DNA of 64,000 nucleotides from the NCBI GenBank assembly GCA_000697475.1, contig JNEU01001130.1:124001-188000 (forward strand), written 5' to 3'. The notes under the pieces are model-generated. The model did no database searches. It saw nothing but the letters and a program-made list of their open reading frames with translations, and was not told the DNA's origin. Below, one piece after another: positions 22,514-34,517 of this stretch. Numbering within the stretch: the first letter of the stretch is position 1; each line of letters starts with the position of its first letter. The position numbers were made by a program, and so were the translations under genes. This DNA comes from Lichtheimia corymbifera B2541 (taxonomy: Eukaryota > Mucoromycota > Mucoromycetes > Mucorales > Lichtheimiaceae).

Positions 22514-24651
22514 TCAAGTATCGGATGGTTGTTGTTGAGAAGGAGGCGGTTGTTGTTGTGATTGTGTTGCTGTATGCGATGATTCTTCACCTGGATCAGA
22601 AGATACACTTGATGGACCAGCCTGGGGTGCAGCAGGAGCAGCAGCTGTACTTGTCGTACTCGTGCTACCACCACTACCACCTCCACCAGAATACCCTAGT
22701 GCTTCAAGGTTGACACTGGCAGTGCTGCTATAACTTGCTGTGTATTTGCTGATGATCTTTTTGAGCGCCATGCCTAGGGACCTCCAAGGAAAGACCTTGA
22801 CGTCTTTTTCAATGTTGCGAGGTTTGGGATTGGGAAACGCCATGATCAATTTGAAAAACTCGGCACTATCTTGCCTCAATTTGCTCACGGTCAATGGACG
22901 AAACCCTTCCAGATTGCGACGTATTCTGTTCTTTTCCTCGACTGTAAAGCGCACAGCAATCAAGCTTTCAAGCAAATAAATGCAATCCACTGACGTGATA
23001 TAATAATCATCCCTCTCCTTCCAATAAATACAGGACACGACAATCATGTTTTGTTGATTGGGTCGTTCACTTTGTGATATGGGCGTGAAACTGCAAATGA
23101 CTTCATTGCCTTCTTGTCGTCGCCAGAATCGCACAAGACGTCGTTGGTTCATCCATTCCTCTTCAGTCCAATTATGCAACATGTCATCAAGATTGCCTTC
23201 CACATGCAAATTGGCCTTGTTCAAGATATGAGCATAGGGATCATAAAAAGATCCACCACCTCCACCACCACCTCCTCCAGTGGCACTGACAGGTGTAGTT
23301 GCTGTCGTAGGCGATGTTGCTGATGGAGGACCACCACCTGGAATACTCGATGTACTAATAGACGTGGCAATAGGTGCAGGTGCTGGTGCAATATTATGTT
23401 GTTGATGAGGAGCTGGAGCAAGATATTGCGTGGATGTGGCAGCACTACCCGATGTGGCAGTTTCTGCAGGTGGTTGTTGTTGCATCATGTAAGGTTGCAT
23501 ACCAGGAGATCCTGCAGTGGGAGGATGATGTGAACCAGGCATCATTGCACCTGCCTGTTGTTGTGGCGGCATTTGTCCCATAGAGATACCCGCTGCTGCA
23601 GCTGCTGCAGCTGCGGTAGCATCATCGGTAGGTGATAACATACTTGGTTCTGGGGGATATCCCAATCCTGTTTCACCCGACAATGATGATGTTCGGTATG
23701 GATACCCCATCATTTGTGCTGGCGTAACCGTTGTACCTAGCAACAAGAAAATTACTATTGACTATCCCACTCTTTCCAATAGCGTCTTTTGGTTTTTACC
23801 TTCATAGTATCCACGTGGTGATCGTTGCCCCATAGTGGGTTGGCCTCCGGTAGAAGGTTGAGCTTGTGTTTGACCATATTGACCCATATAAGGTGATGAT
23901 GGCAACCCGTAATAACCTGGATAACCACCATATCCCGCTGTTGGAGGCATCATGTAAGTAGCTGTTGGGTCTTTTTGTGGATGTATGTGAGCCATTTGGA
24001 TTCATCTTTTTCAATAATCATCATCCTACTTACCTGGCTGTAAAGAAATCGATTCAGCACGCCTGGTTCTTTTTGGTGCACCAGCAGGTCCTGATGTGGA
24101 TGCAGATGCAAATGCTTCATATTCAGCTGAGGATCGCTTCCTTGAATAATCATATGTGAAATAGGCAATGAACCAATTATCAATGACTTGCTGTTGCTGA
24201 TTGCAAACGACCACATAAATAGGTGTTCTTGAACGATCGGGTGCACGTGTCATTTGCCAATTAGGAACGGATGCCAATAGTTGTACATAATTAGCAGCTG
24301 CATTGACGAGTGTTTGACGCGTCGGAGAGATGCAAGACCCCATAGCGATACGAAGCATAGGCATTAATTGAAGATCAGCCAATGCAAGCGTAATGCGTAG
24401 GGTATCCGTTTCCATGCCAGATTGTGGAGTGAATTCAAGTATTCGTGGTGGTACAAATCGATTGGATGGTTCTTGTTCGATCCATTGTTGAAATCCTGAT
24501 GACGATGATGACGATGATGGATCTTGCGGTTGTTGTTGTTGTTGTTGTTGCTGCTGTTGCTGTTGCTGCTGCGGTGCTGTCAAATAATAATAAGGTTAAG
24601 CTCAACAATGATCCCCCAACAATGGCCCACTCTCTACATACTTTGTGACAT
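22514..24651 (-). CDS. medA: MedA/Acr1-type developmental regulator (DUF7082-like)
   Basis: Four exons, 24651..24642, 24576..24034, 23961..23800 and 23736..22514, give 645 residues. The N-terminus is a long Gln run and Ser run. A first conserved part has RILEFTPQSGMETDTLRI, followed by a Gly/Pro/Tyr-rich linker. The hallmark C-terminal domain reads LHNWTEEEWMNQRRLVRFWR, then SVDCIYLLESLIAVRFTVEE, KNRIRRNLEGFRPLTVSK, and FFKLIMAFPNPKPRNIEKDV. These match fungal Medusa (MedA) proteins, which control conidiation, adherence and other developmental steps in ascomycetes and basidiomycetes. Exon 1 is a proposal. A longer N-terminus from an acceptor near 24722 would stay in frame. About 2.3 kb of gene-free DNA precedes it. 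Confidence 0.85.
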
Positions 24652-27018
24652 GACGACTTGAAGCCCCGCAATAGCTTGTTGTCTAATGGCTGTTGTATGA
24701 GGTACTGCTTCAAAGAACAGCTACGGTGGATTAAATAAGACGTGTAAAAAAGAGTGCTGTAGCGTATGCCGAGATTCTGTCATAAAGCGATTCGCCATGG
24801 CAACGATTTCGAGATCAAGGAAGAGAGAGCAATGTCAAAGGAAACAAGGCGATTGATTGTGAGTAACTCCGTTCGCATAAGGTTACACAACTGCTTACCC
24901 TCTTAAATGTAGCAGTAAAGAAGGATTCAACAAGAGAGGAAAAAGAAGTTGGTTGACAAGTGGTGTGGGGGTCTGAGAGCACACTCTCTCTTGATTCCCC
25001 CCCATCCATTCTCCACACACCGCTGTTCACATAGCCTGGCTTTAGATTTCCGGTCATTCGTAGTAAAACCCGAGCAATCATCGGTCAGTCGGAAAAATCA
25101 ATTTCAGCAACGCTTGTTCTTTCGTTGAGTTCTTGTTCAAGACGTGTGCTATAGATTCTTGGCAAATGCTGCTGCGCCATTTAGTGTGTCATGTGCATTG
25201 TATAGCTATGTGTAATCGAACGCTAAGAGGCTATTAAATGAACCATCTTATTAAAGGTGCAAATAAAGATGATGATGACAACAATGCATGGGTAAACAAA
25301 GAATACACAATGTCAGAGTGCTGGTAAATTCCTCGCGTCCATGTCGACACTTTTGCACCCCCGGAAAAAACGGGTTCATTTGGTGGGCGTCAAAGTGTCA
25401 CAATGTCCCGCGTCTTGGATTCCATATGCTAACGAAGAATGGACGCTAAGCTGCCGACGCCACTATAAATATGAATCAATCAACCTCGGATTTTGTCCCC
25501 GTTCTTACTATTGTGAGAAAAAAAAAAACAGCAAGCTATGGCAATCATTATATCATCCCTCCCCATGTGAGAAATAGGATAACAATGGAATGCTAAGGAT
25601 CATCATCACAAGTAGATGGATCGTTAACAAATTGAAGCTTGCAGCAATCAAAGAATGTAGATACGGTAGAATGAAGGGGATGTGTGATGGGTGACAACAT
25701 GCTCCCTGTTTATATGCGCATGGTGGACGTGTGAAATTCTATGCTCAGAGAAATGGAGCCGAGAGGATGGTAGTCATCTTAATTCCTGGCTCCATTCATT
25801 GATATGATAAACAACGGTAAGATGGTAGTAGTATCCATCATCAAACAAAGATATCAACCTTCTATCACAAACCGCTTGCTATTATCATGCTGATCAAATT
25901 GAGCGAAATAGGCGACATCGTTTGAGGATGTGCTCGTTTCCGAAAACTTAAAGGTCATTGGCACCCTCCATCGATAATCATAGTGCACACGCGTTGCCAT
26001 GGAGATAATATAATGGGCTTCCTGTGATAGTATTGACCAAAACCAGCATTATTAGCTGCATGAAATGACGATCCTTTTACGTGTGCTGTATTTTAAACAT
26101 GTTCCGTTTTACTTTTTGTCGATCAGCTAGCATGACAAAAAAGTCACATATTTTCCAGATAGAAGAAAGTTGACATGGCTGTATGTTGGTTAGCCTCGAC
26201 AGTGGTAGCGGATCGATCAATAGACAATATATAACATGTAGCATGGCAACCAGCATCCTTTACATATAACGATTCTGTCGCTAGGATACCTTCCGCCTCT
26301 CGCCTAATTGAAGATGATGCTGATAAAAAGAGTCCCGTAGCTTTTCTCTTTTTCTATTGTCGATTTTCCAATTTGCAGCAAGCTGCAACAACGGGCTTAC
26401 ATGAATGATCATCCTCCATTGCTTGATATTGTTGCTGCAGGCTTGAATCGTTCTACATCCTATTAGATTAACATTACGTTTTTGATAAACGTATATCAAC
26501 AGCAGCGATAGGAAGCATTTATCAACCAATGGAAGCTTGCATTGTCATCAAGTATGCCATTGTTATCGTCGGGGATGGAAAATGAGGGGTATCGGGTGAA
26601 TGCAAAATCCTCCTCCGCTTGATCCATAGTGATATACAACAATGCGCCTACAAGCGTAAAAAAAGGAAAGCAACACAAAAACCTGAAAGGAAACCCGACA
26701 CGGGATCACCCCAACCATGGTTGAAATAACGTTAGTTGCTGGTAATGATATTATACATGATGGTTATATTTTTTGGAAAAAAAAAGCAACAACAACAACA
26801 ATAAGATTACAAAAAGGACAAACTACGGAAAAGTTATACAGTAAGATGATGATGATGATGATGCGAAGTGGGCATGGGGGTTGGTGGTGCGCGGTCCAAA
26901 GAAGCGAGATGAGGGGAAAGGGGAGGGGATATGCAATGCATGATGAGGAGAGAGTAGGTTATAGGTAATAAAAAATGCAAAAGGTAAACGGGGGTTGGGT
27001 TGGGTTTGCGCGCTCATA
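24652..27018. other. Long gene-free upstream region of medA
   Basis: About 2.4 kb without a supported gene. Short frames at 24815-25081, 25341-25577 and 26281-26678 have no family resemblance. Long upstream regions are usual for developmental regulators. An (AAC)-rich and (GAT)-rich patch lies at 26785-26865. Confidence 0.5.
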
Positions 27019-28092
27019 TTAGCCGCTGTAAAGAAAATGACTGCTGTAACGAGCAGGTTCAAGATGATAACGTGGAGAAGAACGAGTTGTCATACTACTT
27101 GAACTGGGTGGACTAGCAAGGTAATCTTGTGGATGATAATCCAAGATGCCGGCTACTTTGGTGGGTCTTATAGCTGGAGAAACGCCAGCATGGTAAGATG
27201 AAGCATACCGGGGAATATGTGTGTTGTGTTGTTGTTGTTGCTGTTGTGGATGATAATAAGGCTGATGATGATGACTGGGGTAATAAGAAGGTGAAGTAGT
27301 AGTAGCCGTAGTAGGTGGTGATGGTGGTGATAATGTTGGTGCTGTTGACATTTGTTGCAACGCCAAGGTCAATTCCTTAAGTTGATGATCACTGCTCTTT
27401 TGCAAAGCTACCAAGGAGCGTGCATCCAGATCTCTTGGAATAGATGCCCATAAACGTTGGTTCATGGTAATCGTCTCAGAAACAACGTTTGCCATGGTTC
27501 GAACTAATGGGGACATGGGTGGCTGTTGTTGCTCAAATTGACGATAAGCTTCCTCAAGGCGACGTTGATGTACTGTGGTGCGTTGAGGCAGTGGTTGCAT
27601 TTGCTGAGCAGCAGCAGGTACGGAGGTAGGTGTACGTAAAGTAGTAGTGCTGCTGCTGCTGGTTGTTGAGCTAAACATATCTTCTGGGTTATCATCGTCG
27701 TCGTCCTTTTTCACTTCAAGTTTTTGAAGACGTTGCTTGATATGTATCAGCTCTTTCCACATACTATCATCATCTTCCTCCTCCTCTTGTTGCTTGTCAT
27801 TTGAAGAGCAAAGTTCAGCCAACAGACGCCTGTTCCGGGCTGAGTTGGGTTCGGCATGATTACCAGGTGATGTTTTCTTTACTGAATTACGCTTGTCATT
27901 TGTGTCAGATTGTTGCTGTTGTTTGATTTTAGCACGAGATGATGCAGTCATGGCAGTAACTGAAGATCGGCGTCGTGATGCAGTGGTAGCTTTGGTAGTG
28001 GTACTGGTATTACGAATACTTGAAGAACGCCTTGGTATTGACGATTCTGTAATCAGAAAGGATGCACGATGAGGAGAGGTGTTGTTAGGCAT
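27019..28092 (-). CDS. Unknown protein, largely disordered with coiled-coil segments
   Basis: A single uninterrupted frame of 357 residues starts at 28092. The N-terminus is Ser/Thr/Arg-rich (RRSSSIRN, RRRSSVTAM: basophilic kinase-like sites). An acidic run (EEEEDDDS) precedes a short coiled coil (WKELIHIKQRLQKLEVKK). A second helical part covers RRLEEAYRQFEQQQ and LVRTMANVVSETITMNQRL. The C-terminus is rich in Pro, His, Gln and Tyr with a polyglutamine run. I recognise no domain. Low complexity throughout and the lack of introns differ from the neighbours. Frame length and codon content argue that it is real. Confidence 0.65.
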   Translation of the reverse strand: MPNNTSPHRASFLITESSIPRRSSSIRNTSTTTKATTASRRRSSVTAMTASSRAKIKQQQQSDTNDKRNSVKKTSPGNHAEPNSARNRRLLAELCSSNDKQQEEEEDDDSMWKELIHIKQRLQKLEVKKDDDDDNPEDMFSSTTSSSSTTTLRTPTSVPAAAQQMQPLPQRTTVHQRRLEEAYRQFEQQQPPMSPLVRTMANVVSETITMNQRLWASIPRDLDARSLVALQKSSDHQLKELTLALQQMSTAPTLSPPSPPTTATTTSPSYYPSHHHQPYYHPQQQQQQHNTHIPRYASSYHAGVSPAIRPTKVAGILDYHPQDYLASPPSSSSMTTRSSPRYHLEPARYSSHFLYSG

Positions 28093-29072
28093 GAGAGTGG
28101 TGGTGGTGGTGGTGGCGTGTTTGATGAAAAGGAAAAAGAAAAAGAGATAAAATGGCTAAAACCGGGTCCCTGACCGGTGGTTCTCCCTTTTTATTTCTGG
28201 TTGAGCCTATTGTACATACGAGCACTGACTTGGATCTACTTACATACAACCTCGTGCTTCCCTTTTACGCAATCACTTGCCCCTTTTCCAGATATCCCCT
28301 GATGATTATAATCAAGCCAGTCAGTGCTATTATTGACTTTATTCAAAGACATGCTTTTACATAACCAACACCAAGAAGAAATCTGGATCGTTCGTTTGGG
28401 CTTATACTTTTCCACATGGATTGCCTAATGTTGTACGACGCTTCATTAACATGTGTCACGTATCACAAATTTGAGTGTTTTCTTTTTAGACATGAGAATC
28501 GACCATGTAACACAGGTGCACAGACTACGTTTATTCTATTCTTCATCGTCAATGGGCATTCGCATTCCTTGCTTCCTGAGATCCCATCCACCTTTGGTAT
28601 GCTTTGTTGGTGACGGGTAATATTGGTCATTTCGAGCCTCCTCCTCCTCCACGTTCAATTCCGTGGTCATACATTGAATGAAGAGAAGAAATCAAGTACA
28701 TAAGCAACTTGGCAACCAGTCGCTATTAAAAGATCCAAGGGTTGCAGCTCCATGTTATGCACCTAAATCAGATCTCAGACGCAGCACTACCCCATCCATG
28801 TCTTCTTGTTGGTATACCTACAAAGAAGAACATCACCACGCATGTATGGATTGTGAGAGGGAGCAGATTCAATTTTTGATTTCAAGACGAGACCATTTTT
28901 GGACTTGTAGGTGCTATGTGTGCGTGTGTGCGGTTGGAGATGATCATGCAGGGATAATGAATGATAGGGAGAATAATGCTTCCAAAAGTGCCTCACATTG
29001 ACCATTACCAAAAAGAATAGGTATTTACATGCATCTCCGTTTTATTGACAATAAGAGTGTGTGTATACAATT
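28093..29072. other. Intergenic region, nothing recognised
   Basis: About 1 kb between the unknown protein's start and the BIR1 stop. Short open frames only. No tRNA, repeat array or conserved block is visible. Confidence 0.5.
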
Positions 29073-31262
29073 TCAATCATCCATGCTAGTACTGTTGTCA
29101 TTTTCATCATTGACATTGATCATTTCATTGACATGACTTTCGAGCGCGGAGGCAAGTTCTTCACCAAGGCATTGTAAAGGACGAGCGTTTTCTTGAAATA
29201 GGTTCATGTAGAATTGATCGACGCTTAAATCCAGTTCTTCAGGAGTCATTCCAGTTGTGGTATCGCTGGTAGATGGCTCATCGAATAGATCCACGTGTTT
29301 ATGCTGTGATTCATCATCCGAGGGCAATGTTGCTGGTGCTGATGGCGGTGGTTTTGTATGGGATCGAGTAGGTGATGTAGGTGGTTCAAGTCGACGTAAA
29401 CGTTCACGCATATAGGTTTCATGCTCCTCACGTGTATTAGTACTAGTAGCAGGTGTTGAACTGGATTGTATTCGGGTATCGGTAGTACGTGGTGTATTAA
29501 TCAATGAAGATTGGACCGAGAAATCACGTGGTCGAATCGGTGAGAATGTCATATTCAAGAGAGCCGAAGCGTCGTTATCATCATCATCCCAAAAAGAGTG
29601 TGCATGTGGCGTAGATGTTCGAAGGAGAAGATGTTGAAAATGATCGTTCTGATTGTCGAAATGGGTGGTTGTATCATCGAGAGATGGCTGTGCTGAACTT
29701 GCTTGCGGTGAAAGCTGCTTGCGTTTAATATCTGCTGGTTTGACGAAGACATCACTGTCGTTGCCTGTTGAGGGTGGTTGAGTGGTTGTCTCGGGTTCCA
29801 GCAATGTTGCTTTAGGTGTCGACTCTGAAGGGTCCTGATGGCTGGTATCCTATGATATAGAGCGTGTAAGTGAATATACCTGTTAAGGATATACCAAAAG
29901 TACCTCAACGGTTGGTTCTGGTGTTGGTTCCCGTGATTGTGAGCTCTCATTGATAAAATTGCGAAAGGTATCTGGTAGAATAGGCGCGTTGCGTGCTCGG
30001 TCCTTCTTGGAATAGGTATGTGGATTGTGTGCACGAGCCGCTTCCTTCTTTTTGTAAGTTTTCCCAATATCCCAGATGCTATCATCTAATGATGGTTTCT
30101 TGATGTTGGCTGCCGCTGCATCTTCCCGTTTGCTACTGGTGTCGGTATCATCCTTATCCACTCGATGCCGATTCGAATTATCCGAAGATCGTGTTTTTGG
30201 TTGTGATAATGCACGATTGCTTTGCGTAACGACATTGCGTGTTGTGGATGTGGCAGACGAGGCACTAGGGCGTTTTGTGGATACATCGTCATCAGTACGA
30301 GTACGTCGACGTCCACTGGTAAGGCGACTTGATCTTGGGCGTGTGCTTGCTTTTGCAGCAGGTACTGCTGCTGAATCATCCATCATCGCACTCGATTTGC
30401 GTTTGATCCCTGAATATGTGCTGTCCTTTGGTGTGGATGATCCCATCCTTCTCTAAAATGATATATAAGATGTTGTTCTCTTGGAGATAAAGTATGTCGT
30501 ATGATATCCTACCTCACTTCGACGTGTCGATGGCGTGAATCGGAAGAATGGACAATCGGGTGAAAGTTCCTCATGCTTTTTCCTACAGCAACGTGTGAGT
30601 TTAATTCCTTCAACTCGATCATGCTTTATACTTACACTAGATTTGTACTTCGATCCATTCTGGTAACAGAGACAAGACAATAAGGACATGTGACCTTGGT
30701 GGGAGAATCCAAAGTGGGAGAGAAATAAAAACCGGCATCTGCCAACTAGAGAGATAAATCAAGTCAGTTTAGTGATCCGTATCTTTGCGCAGCAACTATG
30801 CTCTTACCTTGGTTTGTGCTGGCAATCGATTCTTGTTGTAAGATGCAGGTGGCCAATAAGCATTCTTTGAAAACGTCCATAGCCTTGCTGTACGCATCTC
30901 TTGACTTCGAGGAAGCGTATCATCCGTAGTTTCAAGCGTACGAGTACCATCAGGGTTTTGGAGAACAACCCACGCACAGTTTGGTGAAGCTTTGGCATGT
31001 CGTTTCTTGACGTCGCTCGACCTTTTCCACCCACTCAATTCAGCATTGCAAAGAAAACAACGCACAGTATCGGGAGCACGTCCATTGCGAACAAGATAAA
31101 AGCCGCACAGGGCAAGCTGGATAAGAAATGAACGCGATCAGTGTTTTCGATTTCACCCCATGGCGTTCATAAACACGGTACATTTTCAGCTAGCTTACGA
31201 GAATGGGGCCATTTCGCAGACGAATTGTAAAACGAGTCGAGTCGAGTGTCGTATACATTCAT
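29073..31262 (-). CDS. BIR1: BIR1/survivin-like chromosomal passenger protein with two BIR domains
   Basis: Six exons, 31262..31182, 31116..30808, 30745..30636, 30582..30513, 30452..29904 and 29849..29073, give 631 residues. BIR 1 reads KWPHSRKLAEN, LALCGFYLVRNG and CFLCNAELSGW..H..ASPNC. BIR 2 reads WTFSKNAYWPP, LADAGFYFSPTLDSPTK and CPYCL..HEELSPDCPFF. Both keep the C-x2-C..H..C zinc ligands. A long basic Ser/Thr-rich middle contains IWDIGKTYKKKEAARAHN. Near the end is a helix with LDLSVDQFYMNLFQENARPL. Fungal Bir1 works with Aurora/Ipl1 and INCENP/Sli15 at centromeres and spindle rather than in caspase control. Divergent from glutathione reductase copy B. Confidence 0.87.
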
Positions 31263-32220
31263 TGGGACGTGAAGAGAGAGGGAGAGAAGGAGGGAGGGGA
31301 GAAGGAAAGAATTGAAAGGTCCACCTTCCACAAATGGAGCCCGAAATTGTATGTATGGTCGCATTAGACTAGTCACACCAGCAAATCCCAGTTTATGCAA
31401 GCAGTAGTAGTAGTGCTATCACATTCAATCGAGCATCCCTCCATAGAGCATATATGACATAGTATACTGACGACGCCCTGAGAATAAGCAATAGGAATGA
31501 ATGGGACTGTATAATAAACTTGCAACACACAACTAATATTGCACGCTACTATACCACCATGTTAAGGCTTCAATATTCTTTTGACAGATGTGAGAATCAA
31601 AATCACTACGCCGAGTTAAAGCAATTACATGGATAGATTCATCCTGACTGATAGTAGGCGGATGTCATCTTAATATATTATATTATATTTATACAACAAG
31701 AACCAAACCACATGACTTTATGAAGGGTCTCGTTTAAAGAATGTGCATGCGTACTCATCACTGACCAAAGGACCAGTGCTATGTATCAATAAGGTTTCAT
31801 TCCACTTTTGCAATTATGCGTGGCCTACTATAGGCCGAGGAGGGTAGATTCTCCATATGGTAGTTGAGGGTAGGACAGGGTTACGGCAAATGACGAATGC
31901 AAGACGAGTATGCCATCATGGTCGGTGATTAGTCATCTATGGTGGGGTGATTGACATGTTGTTATGCAATAGAGATGATGATGATTGATTTGATGAAATA
32001 AAGTATATACTCATATTGAACAAGCCCTCTTCACCTATGTTGACTAAAGCTCAACGTATCGAGTTGCTTAATAACCATGTTGTCATCCGTGGCCATGACG
32101 AAAAAGTAGGGACGCAGTATCATTGGGTGGCGGGTCTTTGATCTCTCGCTCTCGCTTTTTTCATCTCCAGACCCATTTCTTGCCCTCTCTTTTCTTTTCC
32201 TTTGTTCCTTTATTATTATT
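31263..32220. other. Divergent promoter region between BIR1 and GLR copy B
   Basis: About 1 kb, AT-rich, without supported genes. It ends in a pyrimidine-rich leader (ctctcttttcttttcc) before the ATG at 32221. Confidence 0.5.
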
Positions 32221-33814
32221 ATGCCTCCCATGCCCAAGCAAGTGTACGACTATCTCGTTATCGGTGGTGGTTCTGGTGGTCTTGCTTCAGCTCGACGTGC
32301 TAGTGGCATTCACAAAGCCAAGGTCGCTCTCATTGAAGCCCAACATCGTCTCGGTGGTACCTGTGTCAATGTTGGTTGTGTGCCAAAGAAGGTCATGTGG
32401 AATACAGGTAAGCGTCTTATCTATCTCCCTATACATGATATTTATTCATATGTGCGTGGATATTTATTAGCTTCGATTGCCGAGGCTATTCGTGATGCCC
32501 CTAGCTATGGTTTCAAGGTGGAAGGCAAACCCGTGTTTGACTGGGGACAATTGAAAGCCAAGCGTGATGCCTATGTCAAGCGTTTGAATGGTATTTACGA
32601 GCGCAATTTGGGCAACGACAAGGTGGAGCATCATCAAGGATGGGCACGTTTTGTGAGTCCCAACACCGTACGTGTCGAATCGGAATCCGGTGAACCCTAT
32701 GAACTCGAAGCCAAGCATATCCTTATTGCCACTGGCAGTCATCCCATCATCCCCAATATCCCTGGTGCCGAACTCGGTATTGATTCAGACGGCTTTTTCG
32801 ACTTGGAATCACAACCCAAGCGTGTCGCTGTCATTGGTACAGGTTACATTGGCATTGAATTGGCTGGCATTTTCAATGCATTGGGTACTCAGACCACCGT
32901 GTTTTCACGCACCAAGCACATCTTGCGTCACTTTGATTCCATCATTCGTGAAAACTTGCTCAAGGAAATGGAAGGATCAGGTGTTCAGTTTGCTTATGAC
33001 TCCAAAGTCACTGCATTGAAAAAGGGTGCTGATGGATCATCCATCATTGTGGAATATGAAGAGGATGGTAAGGCTACTACCAAGGAATTCGATTGCGTCC
33101 TCTGGGCTGTCGGTCGTGCACCTAATGTCAAGAATATCAACTTGGAAGCTGCCAATATCAAGACCAATGAAAAGGGTTATGTTGTGGTGGATGAATACCA
33201 AAATACTTCTACCTCGGGTGTGCTTGCTCTTGGTGATGCATGTGGCAATTACGAATTGACTCCTGGTATGTATATATATATATAGATGGAATAGAGACAC
33301 ATATTGACTCATGGAGGGGGGGGTTCTAGTTGCTATTGCCGCTGGTCGTCGTCTCTCGGATCGTCTCTTTGGTGGCGACCAATTCCGTAACAGCAAACTC
33401 GATTACGAGAATGTCCCTACTGTTGTCTTTTCCCATCCTACTGCTGGTACCATTGGTTTGACCGAAGATCAAGCTCGTGCAAAGTATGGTGACGACAATA
33501 TCAAGGTGTATCAATCAAAGTTTGTCAACATGTACTTTGCCATGTTGGATCACAAGGAGCCTACCGCATACAAGCTCGTCGTGGCTGGTCCTGAAGAAAA
33601 GGTTGTGGGTGTCCACTTGTTTGGTCGTGATAGCGATGAAATTCTTCAAGGCTTTGGTGTAGCTGTTCGTATGGGTGCTACCAAGGCTGATTTCGATAAC
33701 TGTGTGGCCATCCATCCCACCGCTGCTGAGGAATTGGTAAGAGAGAGAGAGAATAACACGTATTTATTGATATCGAGTAAGCTAACGTAATAATAATAGG
33801 TGACCATGCGCTAA
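32221..33814 (+). CDS. GLR1: Glutathione reductase, copy B
   Basis: Four exons, 32221..32407, 32471..33265, 33330..33736 and 33800..33814, give 467 residues. It starts [20 protein letters not shown]. The redox disulfide is [13 protein letters not shown]. The NADPH motif is [12 protein letters not shown] with [11 protein letters not shown]. The end is [14 protein letters not shown]. It has no N-terminal targeting sequence and is likely cytosolic. Exon junctions 1, 3 and the last match copy A. The two extra introns of copy A (after ..LIATG and after ..GVAIR) are absent here. Codon use is more biased (CGT, ACC, AAG) than in copy A, suggesting this is the more highly expressed enzyme. Confidence 0.95.
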
Positions 33815-34004
33815 AAATGATCCCCATCCAATTTTATGACAAACATGTATAATAAAGTAGATCATATCTTGTGTATATCCTTAATCGCGTCTCTTTGTGT
33901 CACACAATTCATAGTGGAAGCTTTGAATGTTAGATTTGCGCTCATCACTGCATTATATCCCGCTTTCCCTTTTTTTTTTCCACCCACTTTTTATATAAAG
34001 CTTT

Positions 34005-34505
34005 ATGGCCATGACAGGTCGTCCATGGCGGGTGTCGCGTCAACCTCTCAAGGAATGGGAATATCTAAAGATACAAATGTAGGTGCGATCGTATACCCGA
34101 TCTATATGACACTGGCTCATCGTCACCATGTAGTTACGGTGCCATTCCCACTGACCGACCCAACATGTCAGAGCTGGCATTCCGCATGTCGATTCAGCAA
34201 GCACTCCAGTCGACTTTTGGACTTTCTGGAGCATCGATTGTGATTGATGTATTGGACTGGGACGAGCATACAAGCACCGGTTATATCAAAATTCTCCAAA
34301 GGTAATGCGTCTCTATACATGTATGTATGGCTTTTTTGATATCTAACGGCGTTTATGTTATAGTGAGCTTGTCACGGTGTGGAACGCATTGATACTCCAT
34401 CAATTTCAAATGGATAACAAGTCTTATGCAATACAAGTACTGGGATCCTCAGCGAGTTTGATCAGTTTAATGGATGATAGTCCTCGTGTACAGCAACAAC
34501 AATAA
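34005..34505 (+). CDS. RNase P/MRP subunit RPP14-like (Rpp14/Pop5 family)
   Basis: Three exons, 34005..34078, 34134..34301 and 34364..34505, give 127 residues. EWEYLKIQIYG gives the first strand. MSIQQALQSTFGLSGASIVIDVLDWDEHT then VTVWNALILHQF give the alpha-beta pattern of Rpp14/Pop5 proteins, in which a helix ending in FG..GAS is followed by a strand and a late VW.AL helix. The protein would help process tRNA 5' leaders. Pop5 is the close alternative, but the short size and the FGLSGAS segment are nearer to Rpp14. A second ATG at 34011 is possible. The stop is 12 nt from the stop of the convergent SLM gene. Confidence 0.72.
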
Positions 34506-34517
34506 ATGTGTACTATA

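Noticed and set aside
23221..23583. Open frames in and opposite the low-complexity part of medA
   Set aside because: They are shadows of CAG/CCA-type repeats in the real coding exon.
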